DNA of 56,155 nt from assembly GCA_030595925.1 (NCBI GenBank), contig JAUVLC010000002.1, positions 1-56,155 on the forward strand. The letters are read 5' to 3'. Made by a program: the position numbers and the translations under genes. Below, piece after piece: positions 8,289 through 17,009 of this stretch. Within the stretch, counting starts at the first letter, position 1. Each line of letters opens with the position of its first letter. Source of the DNA: Clostridia bacterium. GTDB taxonomy: Bacteria > CBDUZB01 > JAGLHV01. A model generated the notes under the pieces. It was not told where the DNA came from, made no database searches, and worked only from the letters and a program-made list of their open reading frames with translations.

Positions 8289-9961
8289 TGATATTGAGAA
8301 TAGGGGAAAGAGGAGATAAACTGCATGGTTTGAACCAAACAATAGAGAGATTAGAGTTCAAGTTAAATGCTTTGGAAAAAATCAATGAAGCGATAAATTT
8401 AAATGAACAAATAGATATTACCATAAATAAAATAATGCAGTTGTTTTTGGAGTTGTTTAATGCCGAATATATCCTGATTATTTTAACCGGGAAGAAAAAA
8501 AGCGAATTTAAAATTAGTTGTTCGGATTGGGGAGATAAAGAAAAAGAACAAAAAGAAAAACTTTTAATAAACAAAACGATTCCGGAAAAAGGTATAATAA
8601 AAGAAGTAATTGATAAGGGGATTTCAATAGCAGGAACAAGTCCTTTATCAAATGAAATGGAATTTGAAAAAGAATTAGAAGGCTGTATAGGGTTTTCCGT
8701 AAGAAATTTTCTCTGTGCTTCCTTAAAAAATAAAAACCGGAAATTGGGAGTGATTGAGATATTTAATAAAAAAGGGGAAAACTCAGATTTTTCCGAAGAA
8801 GATATGGATTTAATTAATTTTTTGTCTAATAAAATAGGTAGTGAGATAGAAAATGCCGGATTGGTTAGTGAGAGGAATCAAAAAATTTTAGAGTTGAATA
8901 GTCTTATTAGGGCAACAGAGTTGATTAATTCTACATTGGAACTTAAAGTGCTACTGGATGTAGTGATGCAATTAGCTATGAAAATGTTGAGTGCTGAGGC
9001 GGCATCGTTGCTTCTGCTTGATGAAGAAAGGCAGCAGCTTTATTTTGAATCTGCCCAGGGAGAAAAAGGAGAAAGAATAGAAAGGACATATTTGACTAGA
9101 GGAGAAGGTATTGCTGACTGGGTAGTACATGCGGGGAAAGATGCGTTAGTTCCTGATGTGAGTAAAGACCAGCGTTTTTGTAAAAAAATGGATCGTTTTT
9201 CAGGGTTTGAAACCAAATCCATTTTATGTGTTTCCTTGAAAGTAAAAAATAGAGTTATTGGAGTAACGGAGGTTATAAATAAAGTGGGAAAAGGAAGTTT
9301 TACTTCCGCGGATTTAGTGTTACTCAAGACATTGTCTTCACAGGCTGCAGTGGCTATTGAAAAAGTAAAATTATATCGGAAATTAAATAATATGGGTATA
9401 GCAGTGGTGAAGTCTTTAATGACGGCTATAGATGCTAAACATCCTTACACCCGGGGCCAATCTGAACGGGTAACGAAATATGCCTTAATTATAGCCCGGG
9501 AATTATGTTTTTCTGCGGAAGAGATGCGAAATGTACAATTGGCCGGATTGTTGCATGATATAGGAAAAATAGGAATCCCGGAAAAAATTTTGGAGAAAAA
9601 TGGAAGTTTTTCAAGGGAAGAGTGGATAATAGTGAAAAAACATCCTATTCTTGGAGCGGAAATATTAAGTCCCATAAAAGAATTGAAAGATCTTATTCCT
9701 ATTATTCGTCACCATCATGAGAGATTAGATGGGACAGGATATCCGGATGGATTAAAGGGAGAGAAAATTCCCTTGATTAGCAGGATTATTGCTATAGCCG
9801 ATGCTTTTGATTCTATGACTTCTCCCAGGTTTCATAAAAAAGAAAAATCCGATATGGAAGCTTTACGTGAAATAAAAAATAATGAAAAATCACAATTTGA
9901 CACCGGATGTGCGGAAGCGTTTATAAATGGCTATAGAAAAGAGTATATTCTTAGAGAATAA
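8288..9961 (+). CDS. GAF-GAF-HD-GYP domain protein, predicted cyclic-di-GMP phosphodiesterase
   Basis: A 557-residue soluble signalling protein. A short coiled-coil (about 10-40) leads into GAF domain 1 (about 40-190), GAF domain 2 (about 210-360) and an HD-GYP domain (about 370-555). The HD dyad is H423-D424 in LLHDIGKIGIPE and the second signature is HHE (476-478) with DGTGYP (481-486), followed by IADAFDSMTS, so the active site looks complete. HD-GYP proteins hydrolyse cyclic-di-GMP to GMP; the two GAF domains probably bind a small ligand or sense redox state. The start overlaps the glycosylase stop (TAATG), and the next gene starts 17 bases later, so it sits inside a mixed operon. Confidence 0.93.
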   Translation: MILRIGERGDKLHGLNQTIERLEFKLNALEKINEAINLNEQIDITINKIMQLFLELFNAEYILIILTGKKKSEFKISCSDWGDKEKEQKEKLLINKTIPEKGIIKEVIDKGISIAGTSPLSNEMEFEKELEGCIGFSVRNFLCASLKNKNRKLGVIEIFNKKGENSDFSEEDMDLINFLSNKIGSEIENAGLVSERNQKILELNSLIRATELINSTLELKVLLDVVMQLAMKMLSAEAASLLLLDEERQQLYFESAQGEKGERIERTYLTRGEGIADWVVHAGKDALVPDVSKDQRFCKKMDRFSGFETKSILCVSLKVKNRVIGVTEVINKVGKGSFTSADLVLLKTLSSQAAVAIEKVKLYRKLNNMGIAVVKSLMTAIDAKHPYTRGQSERVTKYALIIARELCFSAEEMRNVQLAGLLHDIGKIGIPEKILEKNGSFSREEWIIVKKHPILGAEILSPIKELKDLIPIIRHHHERLDGTGYPDGLKGEKIPLISRIIAIADAFDSMTSPRFHKKEKSDMEALREIKNNEKSQFDTGCAEAFINGYRKEYILRE

Positions 9962-9978
9962 ATTCGGAGGTTTTAAAA

Positions 9979-11667
9979 TTGAAGTATAGTGTGATAAAAT
10001 TACTTCTAAAATATTTAGAGCAAGAGGGAGTTAAGTATATTTTTGGCATTCCCGGAAAATTTCTAATGCCTTTTTATGATGAATTATATAATATGCGGAC
10101 TATAACTCCCATATTGGCTAAACGTCATGAAGGGGCAGTGTTTATTGCTGATGGATATGCCCGGGTAAGTAAACAGATAGGGGTTTGTTGTGCTACGGCA
10201 GGAGCAGAAAGTACAAATTTACTTGCCGGAATAGGAACTTCTTATGCAGGGGCCGTTCCTTTATTCGTTTTAACTGCTTCTTCGGGTGAAAATGCCATGA
10301 AAAGAGGGCTTTTTCAGGAAGATTTTTATGATGAAATAGATGTGATGGAGATGTTTAAAACAATTACAAAATTAAGTGTTGATGTTTCGGAGGTTAATTA
10401 TTTATCCCATACAATAAGGCATTGTTTAAGGGTAGCATTGAATGGGCGAAAAGGGCCGGTTCATCTTAATCTACCTTTTCCTTTAATGAAAGAAGAGGTA
10501 GAGGAAGAGATAATTCCTCCCAGTGAATATCGTTTAATGAAAAGAACATTTTTTGATCGGGAAGAAATAAAAAAAGCAACTAAGTTTATTCTTCAGGCAC
10601 AGAACCCGGTTATTCTTATTGGTAATGGGGTGAATAATGCTAAGGCAAACCGAATAATTCGCAAATTTGCTGAGCGATTAGTAATTCCGGTAGCTACTAC
10701 TCCTAAAGCAAAAGGGGCTTTTCCGGAAAACCATTTACTTTCTTTGGGAATTTTTGGGTCTGCCGGGACACCGATTGCCAATAAATATTTGCATTCAGGA
10801 GAAGTCGATGTTTTATTGGCTGTAGGTACAAGTTTGAATGAATTGTCGAGTTCTCATTATCGGGGAAAGCTTAATCCTACGAAGGCTTTGATTCAGATAG
10901 ACATAGAACCTTATCAGATTGGCAAGAATTGTCCGACAACTGTAGGTTTGTGTGGGGATGCCCATACGCTATTGACAGAAATGATGTATCAGATTTCCCG
11001 GGATACCAACTGGAATGAATTTAAGCCTAAAATGTCAATAGATGGAATTCGTTCTTTTAAGAAAGAAAATTCTATGTTTGCTAATGAAAAAATGATATAT
11101 TCGGATAGTTCTCCCGTTAAACCACAGCGATTAATGAAAGATTTGCGGGATAGTTTGCCGGATGAGGCAATTGTTTTTACTAATAGGGGGAATAGTTTGC
11201 TCTGGGCACTACAATATTTTCCTTGTTATCATCCCGGAACTTTTTTATGTAATATAGGTTTTTCTTCAAAAGGGTATGCTATAGCTGCGGCTATCGGCGG
11301 AAAAATAGCTGCTCCCCAGAAAAACGTGATTGCAATAGTAGGAGATGAAAGTTTTGGTATGAATGGAATGGAAATTGCTACTGCTGTTAATTATAATATT
11401 CCGGTGATCTGGTTAGTGCTTAATAATAGTCGGTTGGGAACTGTTTATTCCATGCAGAAATTTCAATATCAAGGGAGGTATATTGCTTCTACTTTTAAAA
11501 GATTGGATGTTGTAAAAATAGCGGAAGGGTTAGGAGCACAAGCCGTTCAGATAGAAAAACCCGGGGAGCTCAAAGAAATTATGCCTCGACTAATAGAGAG
11601 CAAAAAGCCAACGGTAATAAATGCTATTATTGATTCTGAAGAAATGCCATCGGTAGATTTGTTTTAA
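9979..11667 (+). CDS. acetolactate synthase-like ThDP-dependent enzyme
   Basis: A 562-residue enzyme with the three-domain fold of the acetohydroxyacid synthase / pyruvate oxidase group: N-terminal pyrimidine-binding domain with the activating Glu51 (AKRHEGAVF), a central domain near 190-330, and a C-terminal diphosphate-binding domain. The ThDP motif GDG...NN appears as GDE (455-457) and NN (482-483), so the third residue, normally Gly, is Glu. The exact reaction cannot be assigned; no small regulatory subunit (ilvN) or other branched-chain genes are nearby. The TTG start at 9979 is supported by CGGAGG ending eight bases upstream. It is the last gene of the repair/signalling run and faces the convergent tRNA-Leu. 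Confidence 0.82.
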   Translation: MKYSVIKLLLKYLEQEGVKYIFGIPGKFLMPFYDELYNMRTITPILAKRHEGAVFIADGYARVSKQIGVCCATAGAESTNLLAGIGTSYAGAVPLFVLTASSGENAMKRGLFQEDFYDEIDVMEMFKTITKLSVDVSEVNYLSHTIRHCLRVALNGRKGPVHLNLPFPLMKEEVEEEIIPPSEYRLMKRTFFDREEIKKATKFILQAQNPVILIGNGVNNAKANRIIRKFAERLVIPVATTPKAKGAFPENHLLSLGIFGSAGTPIANKYLHSGEVDVLLAVGTSLNELSSSHYRGKLNPTKALIQIDIEPYQIGKNCPTTVGLCGDAHTLLTEMMYQISRDTNWNEFKPKMSIDGIRSFKKENSMFANEKMIYSDSSPVKPQRLMKDLRDSLPDEAIVFTNRGNSLLWALQYFPCYHPGTFLCNIGFSSKGYAIAAAIGGKIAAPQKNVIAIVGDESFGMNGMEIATAVNYNIPVIWLVLNNSRLGTVYSMQKFQYQGRYIASTFKRLDVVKIAEGLGAQAVQIEKPGELKEIMPRLIESKKPTVINAIIDSEEMPSVDLF

Positions 11668-11719
11668 ATGGCTCAAATTTTAATGGGTTGGACTTAACAA
11701 GCCGAAATAAAAAATAACC

Positions 11720-11807
11720 TGGTGCCGGAGGAGGGAGTCGAACCCTCATGTCCACAATTAGACGGCAGATTTTGAGTCTGCTGTGTCTGCCATTTCACCA
11801 CTCCGGC
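11720..11807 (-). tRNA. tRNA-Leu (anticodon CAA), CCA encoded
   Basis: Read on the minus strand, the 7-bp acceptor stem GCCGGAG pairs with CTCCGGC, followed by discriminator A and an encoded CCA (11722-11720). The anticodon arm is GCAGA-CTCAAAA-TCTGC, giving anticodon CAA, which reads UUG. A long class II variable arm and a T arm GAGGG-TTCGACT-CCCTC follow. Total length is 88. Confidence 0.96.
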
Positions 11808-11832
11808 TAAGAAAATCCATCAAAACAATCTC

Positions 11833-11861
11833 ATTCTAATTGAATGTGTTTTAAAAGTCAA
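11833..11861 (-). promoter_or_regulatory. promoter of tRNA-Leu
   Basis: On the minus strand TTGACT (11861-11856), 17-base spacer and TAGAAT (11838-11833), ending 25 bases before the tRNA 5' end. It lies eight bases from, and divergent to, the infC leader promoter. Confidence 0.7.
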
Positions 11862-11869
11862 TAAAAAAC

Positions 11870-11898
11870 TTGACAAAGAAGAAAGAATGTTGTAGACT
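11870..11898 (+). promoter_or_regulatory. promoter of the infC-rpmI-rplT leader
   Basis: TTGACA (11870-11875), 17-base spacer and TAGACT (11893-11898). It would give a leader of about 290 bases before infC, which contains an intrinsic terminator at 12072-12093. Confidence 0.65.
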
Positions 11899-12071
11899 GC
11901 TATTATTGTTTTGGCTTCTAAAAAATCAAGAAAAGATGTAGAAAGAGAAATAATTGTTTTTAATAAAAAAATGATAGTTTCTCACCTTGTGCCTTTTAAA
12001 TTGAGTTATCTTTTTATATGGAAGTAGGCAAAAAGGTTGTTGATTAAAAGAAAGGTATTTTAAATAAAAAG

Positions 12072-12093
12072 GATGGCGTGAGCCATCTTTTTT
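12072..12093 (+). terminator. intrinsic terminator in the infC leader (probable attenuator)
   Basis: GATGGC (12072-12077), loop GTGA, GCCATC (12082-12087), then six T. It lies between the leader promoter and the infC start, with no convincing promoter after it, so transcripts must read through. Upstream bases can form alternative pairings, for example CCTTTT near 11992 with AAAAGG near 12031. This layout matches transcription attenuation by ribosomal protein L20 known for infC-rpmI-rplT in Firmicutes. The terminator is clear; the controlling ligand is inferred. Confidence 0.7.
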
Positions 12094-12191
12094 CGCCTAA
12101 AGTTTGTTTTAGTAGAATAGAACAGAGTTTCATTAATGAAATATATTTTAAAGAAATAGAGAAAAATTATTTTTTAACAGAAAGGAGTTGA

Positions 12192-12719
12192 TTGAGAATA
12201 AAACATAAAAAAGAAAGCAAGGTTAGTAAAAATGATGATATTAAAGCAAAAAAAGTAAGGCTTATTGATGTGGACGGGAACCAATTAGGGATAATGGAGA
12301 AGGAAAAGGCACAAACTATTGCTTTAGAGAAAGAGTTGGATTTGGTACAGGTATCGATAGGAGTTGATCCTCCGGTATGTAAGTTGGTTGATTATAACAG
12401 ATATAAATATGAGAGAGTAAAAAAGAAAAAACAAAACAAGAAGAAACAGAAAACTATGCAATTGAAGGAAATAAGAATTCGTCCCAGGATTGATAAGCAT
12501 GATTTGGAAATAAAAGCAAAACATATTGAAAAATTCCTGGAAGGAAACGATAAAGTGAAAGTTAGTGTTATGTTTAGAGGAAGGGAATTAAAAAATGTTC
12601 AAGCAGGAAAAGAAATATTAGAAAGATTAAAAGAGAGATTTGTTAAAATAGCAACTATAGAAAGAGATGTTTGTAAAGACGGCCGGGTTTTTCATATGAT
12701 TATTGTCCCAAAAAAATGA
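12192..12719 (+). CDS. infC: translation initiation factor IF-3
   Basis: A 175-residue IF-3 with the N-terminal domain (KAKKVRLIDVDGNQLGI), a highly charged linker and the C-terminal domain starting LKEIRIRPRIDKHDLEIK. IF-3 binds the 30S subunit and checks start codons. The start is TTG at 12192, four bases after AAAGGAG; an in-frame stop at 12189 excludes anything earlier. A non-ATG start is typical of infC, where the factor discriminates against its own weak start codon. It leads the conserved infC-rpmI-rplT operon, preceded by a 290-base leader with a terminator. Confidence 0.96.
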   Translation: MRIKHKKESKVSKNDDIKAKKVRLIDVDGNQLGIMEKEKAQTIALEKELDLVQVSIGVDPPVCKLVDYNRYKYERVKKKKQNKKKQKTMQLKEIRIRPRIDKHDLEIKAKHIEKFLEGNDKVKVSVMFRGRELKNVQAGKEILERLKERFVKIATIERDVCKDGRVFHMIIVPKK

Positions 12720-12766
12720 TATACATAAATTAAAGAACGAAAAGGATTTTGGTAAAGGAGGAAGAA

Positions 12767-12964
12767 ATGCCTAAGATGAAGACGCATAGTGGCGCAAAGA
12801 AAAGATTTAAGCTTACAGGAAAAGGGAAAATTAAGAGAAAAAATGCATTTGCCAGACATCTTTTAGCTCACAAGAATGCTAAACGTACGAGAAATTTAAG
12901 AAAAGCGGGAACACTTAATAAAACGGATTCGAATACCATTAAGAAACTAGTGCCGTATTTGTAA
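12767..12964 (+). CDS. rpmI: 50S ribosomal protein L35
   Basis: A 65-residue, strongly basic L35 that begins [14 protein letters not shown] and carries the family core [22 protein letters not shown] 12767 is chosen over a TTG 18 bases upstream, because AGGAGG (12757-12762) precedes it at standard spacing and the protein then has the normal length. It stands between infC and rplT as in most bacteria. Confidence 0.97.
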   Translation: MPKMKTHSGAKKRFKLTGKGKIKRKNAFARHLLAHKNAKRTRNLRKAGTLNKTDSNTIKKLVPYL

Positions 12965-13020
12965 AAAAAATAATTAGACTTTAAAAAGAATTTATTTGGC
13001 TTCGTAAATAGGGAGGAAAA

Positions 13021-13461
13021 ATGAGTAGAGTAAAAGGTGGAGTGACAACAAAAAAAAGAAAGAAAAAAATTTTTAAAATGGCTAAAGGATACCGTTTAGG
13101 AAGAAAAAATCTTTATCGACATGCAACAGAACAGGTAGATAAAAGTCTACAGTATTCTTACAGGGATAGGCGAAAAAGAAAGAGTGTTTTTCGTTCTTTA
13201 TGGATTACGCGAATTAATGCAGCATCGAGGTTAAATGGTTTATCCTATAGTCAATTGATGAATGGATTAAAGAAAGCAGGGATTTGTGTTGATAGAAAAA
13301 TTTTGGCTGATTTAGCCGTTTTTGATATGAATACTTTCAGTCGGTTGGCTGAAGTAGCTAAAAATCAATTAGTGATTTCCGATCCGAATTTATCTTGCCC
13401 TGCTGCTGGTTCTTCTTCATCCGATACTCTTTCTAAATCAGAAGTTAATAGTGTTGCTTAA
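13021..13461 (+). CDS. rplT: 50S ribosomal protein L20 with extended C-terminus
   Basis: A 146-residue L20. Residues 1 to about 117 are the normal protein ([16 protein letters not shown], then [22 protein letters not shown]), which binds 23S rRNA early in 50S assembly and represses its own operon in other bacteria. The last 28 or so residues (after [11 protein letters not shown]) are a Ser-rich tail absent from typical L20. GGGAGG (13010-13015) precedes the ATG. Third gene of the infC operon; ktrB follows 36 bases later. Confidence 0.97.
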   Translation: MSRVKGGVTTKKRKKKIFKMAKGYRLGRKNLYRHATEQVDKSLQYSYRDRRKRKSVFRSLWITRINAASRLNGLSYSQLMNGLKKAGICVDRKILADLAVFDMNTFSRLAEVAKNQLVISDPNLSCPAAGSSSSDTLSKSEVNSVA

Positions 13462-13497
13462 GTAAAAGCAAAAAGAAAAGAGGATGGATTAAAGAAG

Positions 13498-14838
13498 ATG
13501 TCCTATAGGTTTACTCCTTCACAGATTTTATTAATCGGTTTTGCCTGTGTAATTTTAATCGGGACGGTTTTGCTTTCTTTTCCTTTTTCTACTGTTTCAG
13601 GAAAGGGACAGCCGGTAATCGATGCTTTGTTTACAGCAACTTCAGCTGTTTGTGTAACGGGGTTAGTGGTTAAAGATACAGGAAGTTTTTATTCCTTGTT
13701 TGGCCAGCTTGTAATTTTATTCCTTTTACAGATAGGGGCTCTTGGTTATATGACCATGGCTACGATTTTAAGTTTAATAATCGGGAAAAAAATATCCTTG
13801 CGTGAAAAGGTGATAATAAAGGAATCGCTAGACCAGTTTAATTTGGGAGACTTAGTGTCTTTCGTTAAATATATTGTCAAGGTAACTTTTCTTATTGAAA
13901 TGATTGGGGTTGTAATTCTGACCTGTCGCTGGATGGGGGATTTTTCGATATTAAAAGCTGTATATCTGGCAGTATTTCATTCTGTTTCCGCTTTTTGTAA
14001 TGCAGGTTTTGATGTTTTTGGTGGAATATCAGGTCCTTTTAGTAGTTTATCCGCTTATAAAGGGGATATAGTAGTTAATTTAACTATGGGTTCTTTGATT
14101 ATTTTAGGGGGACTGGGATATATAGTTTTAAGTGAGTTTTATCGATATAAGAAAGAAAAAAAAATATCTTTACATAGTAAAATTGTTTTGTTATTTTCTT
14201 TTCTTTTAATTGTTTTTGGAACAATAGTTTTTTTCGTTTTCGAATATAATAATCCTGCTACTTTAGGGGGTTTTTCCTGGAAAGAAAAAATTGTAACGGC
14301 GTTTTTTCAATCTGTTACGGTGAGAACAGCAGGATTTAGTACTATAAATATTTCATGGCTAACCAGTGGAACATTATTTGTAGTTGCTTCCTTAATGTTT
14401 ATTGGTGCCTCACCGGGAGGTACGGGAGGAGGAATAAAGACAACTACTTTTGGGGTAATGATCACTGCTATGGGGGCTACAATTAGAAGAAAAAGAGAAG
14501 TAACTTTTTTTCATCGGCGAATAGCTGATGAAATAGTGAGGAAATCTTTTGTGGTGGGGTTTCTTTCTATAATTTTTATTGGTATTATTACTGTTGTTAT
14601 GTTAAAAACGGAGAATGAAACTTTTATTAGAGTTTTTTTCGAAGTGATTTCCGCTTTTGGTACGGTAGGTTTATCTACGGGAATAACTCCGGCTTTAAGT
14701 AGTATAGGAAAAGTATTGATTGTTTTTACCATGTATGTAGGAAGATTAGGGCCTCTTACTTTAGGAGTAGCAGTACTGTTGCAGGATAATGAACAAGTAA
14801 AAATTCAATATCCCCTGGAAAGAGTTTTTGTGGGATAA
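13498..14838 (+). CDS. ktrB: KtrB/TrkH-family potassium transporter membrane subunit
   Basis: A 446-residue channel-like transporter with eight transmembrane helices and four re-entrant P-loops. The selectivity filter segments are TSAVCVTGLVV, SAFCNAGFDVF, VRTAGFSTIN and SAFGTVGLSTG, each with the conserved Gly, so it should pass K+ (often Na+ coupled). The loop SPGGTGGGIKTTT is the intramembrane gate region. Length and filters fit KtrB better than the longer TrkH. It is followed 82 bases later by its cytosolic RCK partner and sits between rplT and pheS. Confidence 0.92.
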   Translation: MSYRFTPSQILLIGFACVILIGTVLLSFPFSTVSGKGQPVIDALFTATSAVCVTGLVVKDTGSFYSLFGQLVILFLLQIGALGYMTMATILSLIIGKKISLREKVIIKESLDQFNLGDLVSFVKYIVKVTFLIEMIGVVILTCRWMGDFSILKAVYLAVFHSVSAFCNAGFDVFGGISGPFSSLSAYKGDIVVNLTMGSLIILGGLGYIVLSEFYRYKKEKKISLHSKIVLLFSFLLIVFGTIVFFVFEYNNPATLGGFSWKEKIVTAFFQSVTVRTAGFSTINISWLTSGTLFVVASLMFIGASPGGTGGGIKTTTFGVMITAMGATIRRKREVTFFHRRIADEIVRKSFVVGFLSIIFIGIITVVMLKTENETFIRVFFEVISAFGTVGLSTGITPALSSIGKVLIVFTMYVGRLGPLTLGVAVLLQDNEQVKIQYPLERVFVG

Positions 14839-14920
14839 ATTTTTTTAATAATTATCTAAATTTGTGAATGATAGTAAAGATATTTTGTAAAAGTAGATTG
14901 AACGTTTTTAAGGAGAAAAA

Positions 14921-15616
14921 ATGGCAAGTAAAAAACAAATAGCAGTTATTGGGTTAGGGACTTTTGGTTATAATATCGCAAAAGTTTTGTCCCAGAAAAA
15001 ATGTGAAGTGTTGGCAATAGATATAAATGAAGAGCGAATAAGAGAAATTAGCGGTTTAATTACTCATGCGGTGCAGGCTAATGCAACAGAAGAGAAGACA
15101 CTGCGTGCTCTGGGAATAGAAAAGATGGATGTTGTTATTGTTGGTATTGGAACAGGGATGGAAGCAAGTATTTTGGTGACTTTATTATTAAAAGAGATGG
15201 GAGTAAAAAAAATTGTCGCTAAAGCATTAAATTCCCTTCATGGAAAAATTTTGAGAAAAGTGGGAGCTGATAGAATTATTTTTCCCGAAAGGGATATGGC
15301 CCTTAAATTAGCAGAGGGTTTAATTTCTCCCAACATATTAGATCAAATAGAACTTTCTTCTGATTATCGTATCGTGGAAATACATGCTCCGCAATCTTTT
15401 ATCGGCAAAACAATTCGAGACATAGATATAAGAGCAAAATATGGGGTTACGGTAATTGCCATAAAGAAAAAACAACCAATAGTAACTAAATCCGGAGAAA
15501 CGGATTTTAAAGAAGTAGTGAATATTTCTCCTCAGCCGGAAGATGAAATTAACGAGGGGGATTCTTTGGTAGTTCTGGGTAAAATTGAAACCATTACCCA
15601 ATTGAAAAAAGATTAA
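14921..15616 (+). CDS. ktrA: KtrA/TrkA-type RCK regulatory subunit of potassium uptake
   Basis: A 231-residue cytosolic gating subunit. Residues 1-140 form an RCK_N Rossmann domain with the nucleotide loop GLGTFGYNIA (11-20) and a conserved acidic residue at the end of strand 2 (VLAIDINEE), and residues 150-231 form an RCK_C domain. KtrA rings bind ATP/ADP or c-di-AMP and open KtrB. One RCK pair, not two, is the KtrA layout as opposed to proteobacterial TrkA. The ATG has AAGGAG at 5-8 bases. Confidence 0.92.
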   Translation: MASKKQIAVIGLGTFGYNIAKVLSQKKCEVLAIDINEERIREISGLITHAVQANATEEKTLRALGIEKMDVVIVGIGTGMEASILVTLLLKEMGVKKIVAKALNSLHGKILRKVGADRIIFPERDMALKLAEGLISPNILDQIELSSDYRIVEIHAPQSFIGKTIRDIDIRAKYGVTVIAIKKKQPIVTKSGETDFKEVVNISPQPEDEINEGDSLVVLGKIETITQLKKD

Positions 15617-15658
15617 CAAAAAAGAATTGATTTATTAATATAAGAGAGAAAGACTGAG

Positions 15659-15958
15659 ATGAAAGAGAAAAAAGAAAAAAAAGAGAAGTTAGATGAGGAT
15701 GTAGACAGCATAGAGCAGGAATTGATAGAATTGGGGAAATTTTATTTTTTGAATCAGAAGTATGATCAGGCAATAAAAGAATTCCAAAAAGCTATAGAGA
15801 TTAATTCAAAAAATCCCCAGGGTTTTTATAATTTAGGAATTGTTTACGAAGCAAAAAATATGATTGAAAAAGCAAGCAGGATGTATAGACGGACTTTGGA
15901 ATTAAAACCTGACCATGTTTTTGCTAAAGAACATCTGAATAAATTGGTAGGCATTTAA
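15659..15958 (+). CDS. small tetratricopeptide repeat protein
   Basis: A 99-residue soluble protein. The first 20 residues are Lys/Glu-rich; two TPR units follow at about 26-59 and 60-93 (NQKYDQAIKEFQKAIEINS and NPQGFYNLGIVYEAKNMIEK). TPRs bind short peptides; no partner can be named. It starts 42 bases after ktrA and ends 16 bases before pheS, so is probably co-transcribed with both. Confidence 0.85.
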   Translation: MKEKKEKKEKLDEDVDSIEQELIELGKFYFLNQKYDQAIKEFQKAIEINSKNPQGFYNLGIVYEAKNMIEKASRMYRRTLELKPDHVFAKEHLNKLVGI

Positions 15959-15974
15959 AAGAGGAGATTTCAGG

Positions 15975-16994
15975 GTGGAGAAAGAATTAGAAAAGCTAAG
16001 GGAAACGGCAAAAAAAGAAATAGCCCAAATAAAAGAAAAAAAAGAGGATTTAGAATTAATAAGGGTTAAGTATTTAGGAAGAAAGGGGTTAGTGACTAAG
16101 ATTTTGCGTATAATGAAAGACCTTTCTCCCCAGGAACGGAAAATCATTGGTAAATTAGCAAATGAAATAAAAGAAGAAATCAATCTTTTATTAAGTTTAA
16201 AACAGGAAGAATTAAAACAGTTAATTTATAAAAAAGATTTAAAAGAGGATTTGGATATAACACTTCCCGGAAAACCTTTGGTGCGGGGGAAATTACATCC
16301 TTTGACTAAGATTTTAGAAGAAATAAAAGTTATTTTTGAAAGATTAAATTTTGATATTGTGGAAGGGCCTGAGGTAGAAACCGAATATTATAATTTTGAA
16401 GCTTTAAATACTCCTGAAGATCATCCTGCGCGGGATATGCAGGCTACTTTTTATATTTCTGATGGAATAGTTTTGAGAACCCAAACTTCACCTGTTCAAA
16501 TTAGAGTAATGGAAAAAAATACACCTCCATTGCGTATTATTGCTCCCGGAAGATGTTATCGGAGTGATGCTATAGATGCTTCTCATTCACCTGTTTTTCA
16601 TCAGGTGGAAGGATTGGTTGTGGGTAAGGAAATAACCTTTCGACATTTAAAAAGCATTATGAAAATGTTTTTCAGACAATTATTCGGGGAAGATATAGAA
16701 ATTAGATTAACACCCAGTTTTTTCCCTTTTACTGAGCCAAGTGCGGAGGTTTCTGTGTGCTGTGTTTTATGCAAAGGAAAAGGTTGTAGTGTTTGCCAGC
16801 AAACGGGATGGTTAGAACTTTTCGGTGCGGGGATGGTGGATCCTAATGTGTTTAAGGCGGTTGGTTATGATCCGGAAAAGTGGACAGGGTTTGCCTTTGG
16901 CGGAGGCATAGAACGTTTAGCAATGATTAAATATGGTATTAGTGACATACGTTTGTTTTATGAAAATGATTTACGGTTTTTGAAACAATTTTAA
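15975..16994 (+). CDS. pheS: phenylalanyl-tRNA synthetase alpha subunit
   Basis: A 339-residue PheS with an N-terminal coiled-coil (about 1-85) that grips tRNA and a class II catalytic domain. Motif 2 is LRIIAPGRCYRSDA and motif 3 FAFGGGIERLAMI; a Cys-rich turn (CCVLCKGKGCSVC) is typical of the bacterial family. With PheT it forms the alpha2beta2 enzyme charging tRNA-Phe. GTG start at 15975 follows GAGGAG at eight bases. pheT begins 15 bases downstream. No T-box or phe leader peptide is seen. Confidence 0.97.
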   Translation: MEKELEKLRETAKKEIAQIKEKKEDLELIRVKYLGRKGLVTKILRIMKDLSPQERKIIGKLANEIKEEINLLLSLKQEELKQLIYKKDLKEDLDITLPGKPLVRGKLHPLTKILEEIKVIFERLNFDIVEGPEVETEYYNFEALNTPEDHPARDMQATFYISDGIVLRTQTSPVQIRVMEKNTPPLRIIAPGRCYRSDAIDASHSPVFHQVEGLVVGKEITFRHLKSIMKMFFRQLFGEDIEIRLTPSFFPFTEPSAEVSVCCVLCKGKGCSVCQQTGWLELFGAGMVDPNVFKAVGYDPEKWTGFAFGGGIERLAMIKYGISDIRLFYENDLRFLKQF

Positions 16995-17009
16995 AAAAAA
17001 GGGTTTTAA

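Noticed and set aside
8071-8574. 167-codon minus-strand frame
   Set aside because: Antisense to the glycosylase and GAF/HD-GYP genes, both firmly assigned; no ribosome site or family.
11899-12191. T-box riboswitch in the infC leader
   Set aside because: No T-box consensus (AGGGTGGNACCGCG-type) was seen; the terminator is better explained as ribosomal-protein attenuation.
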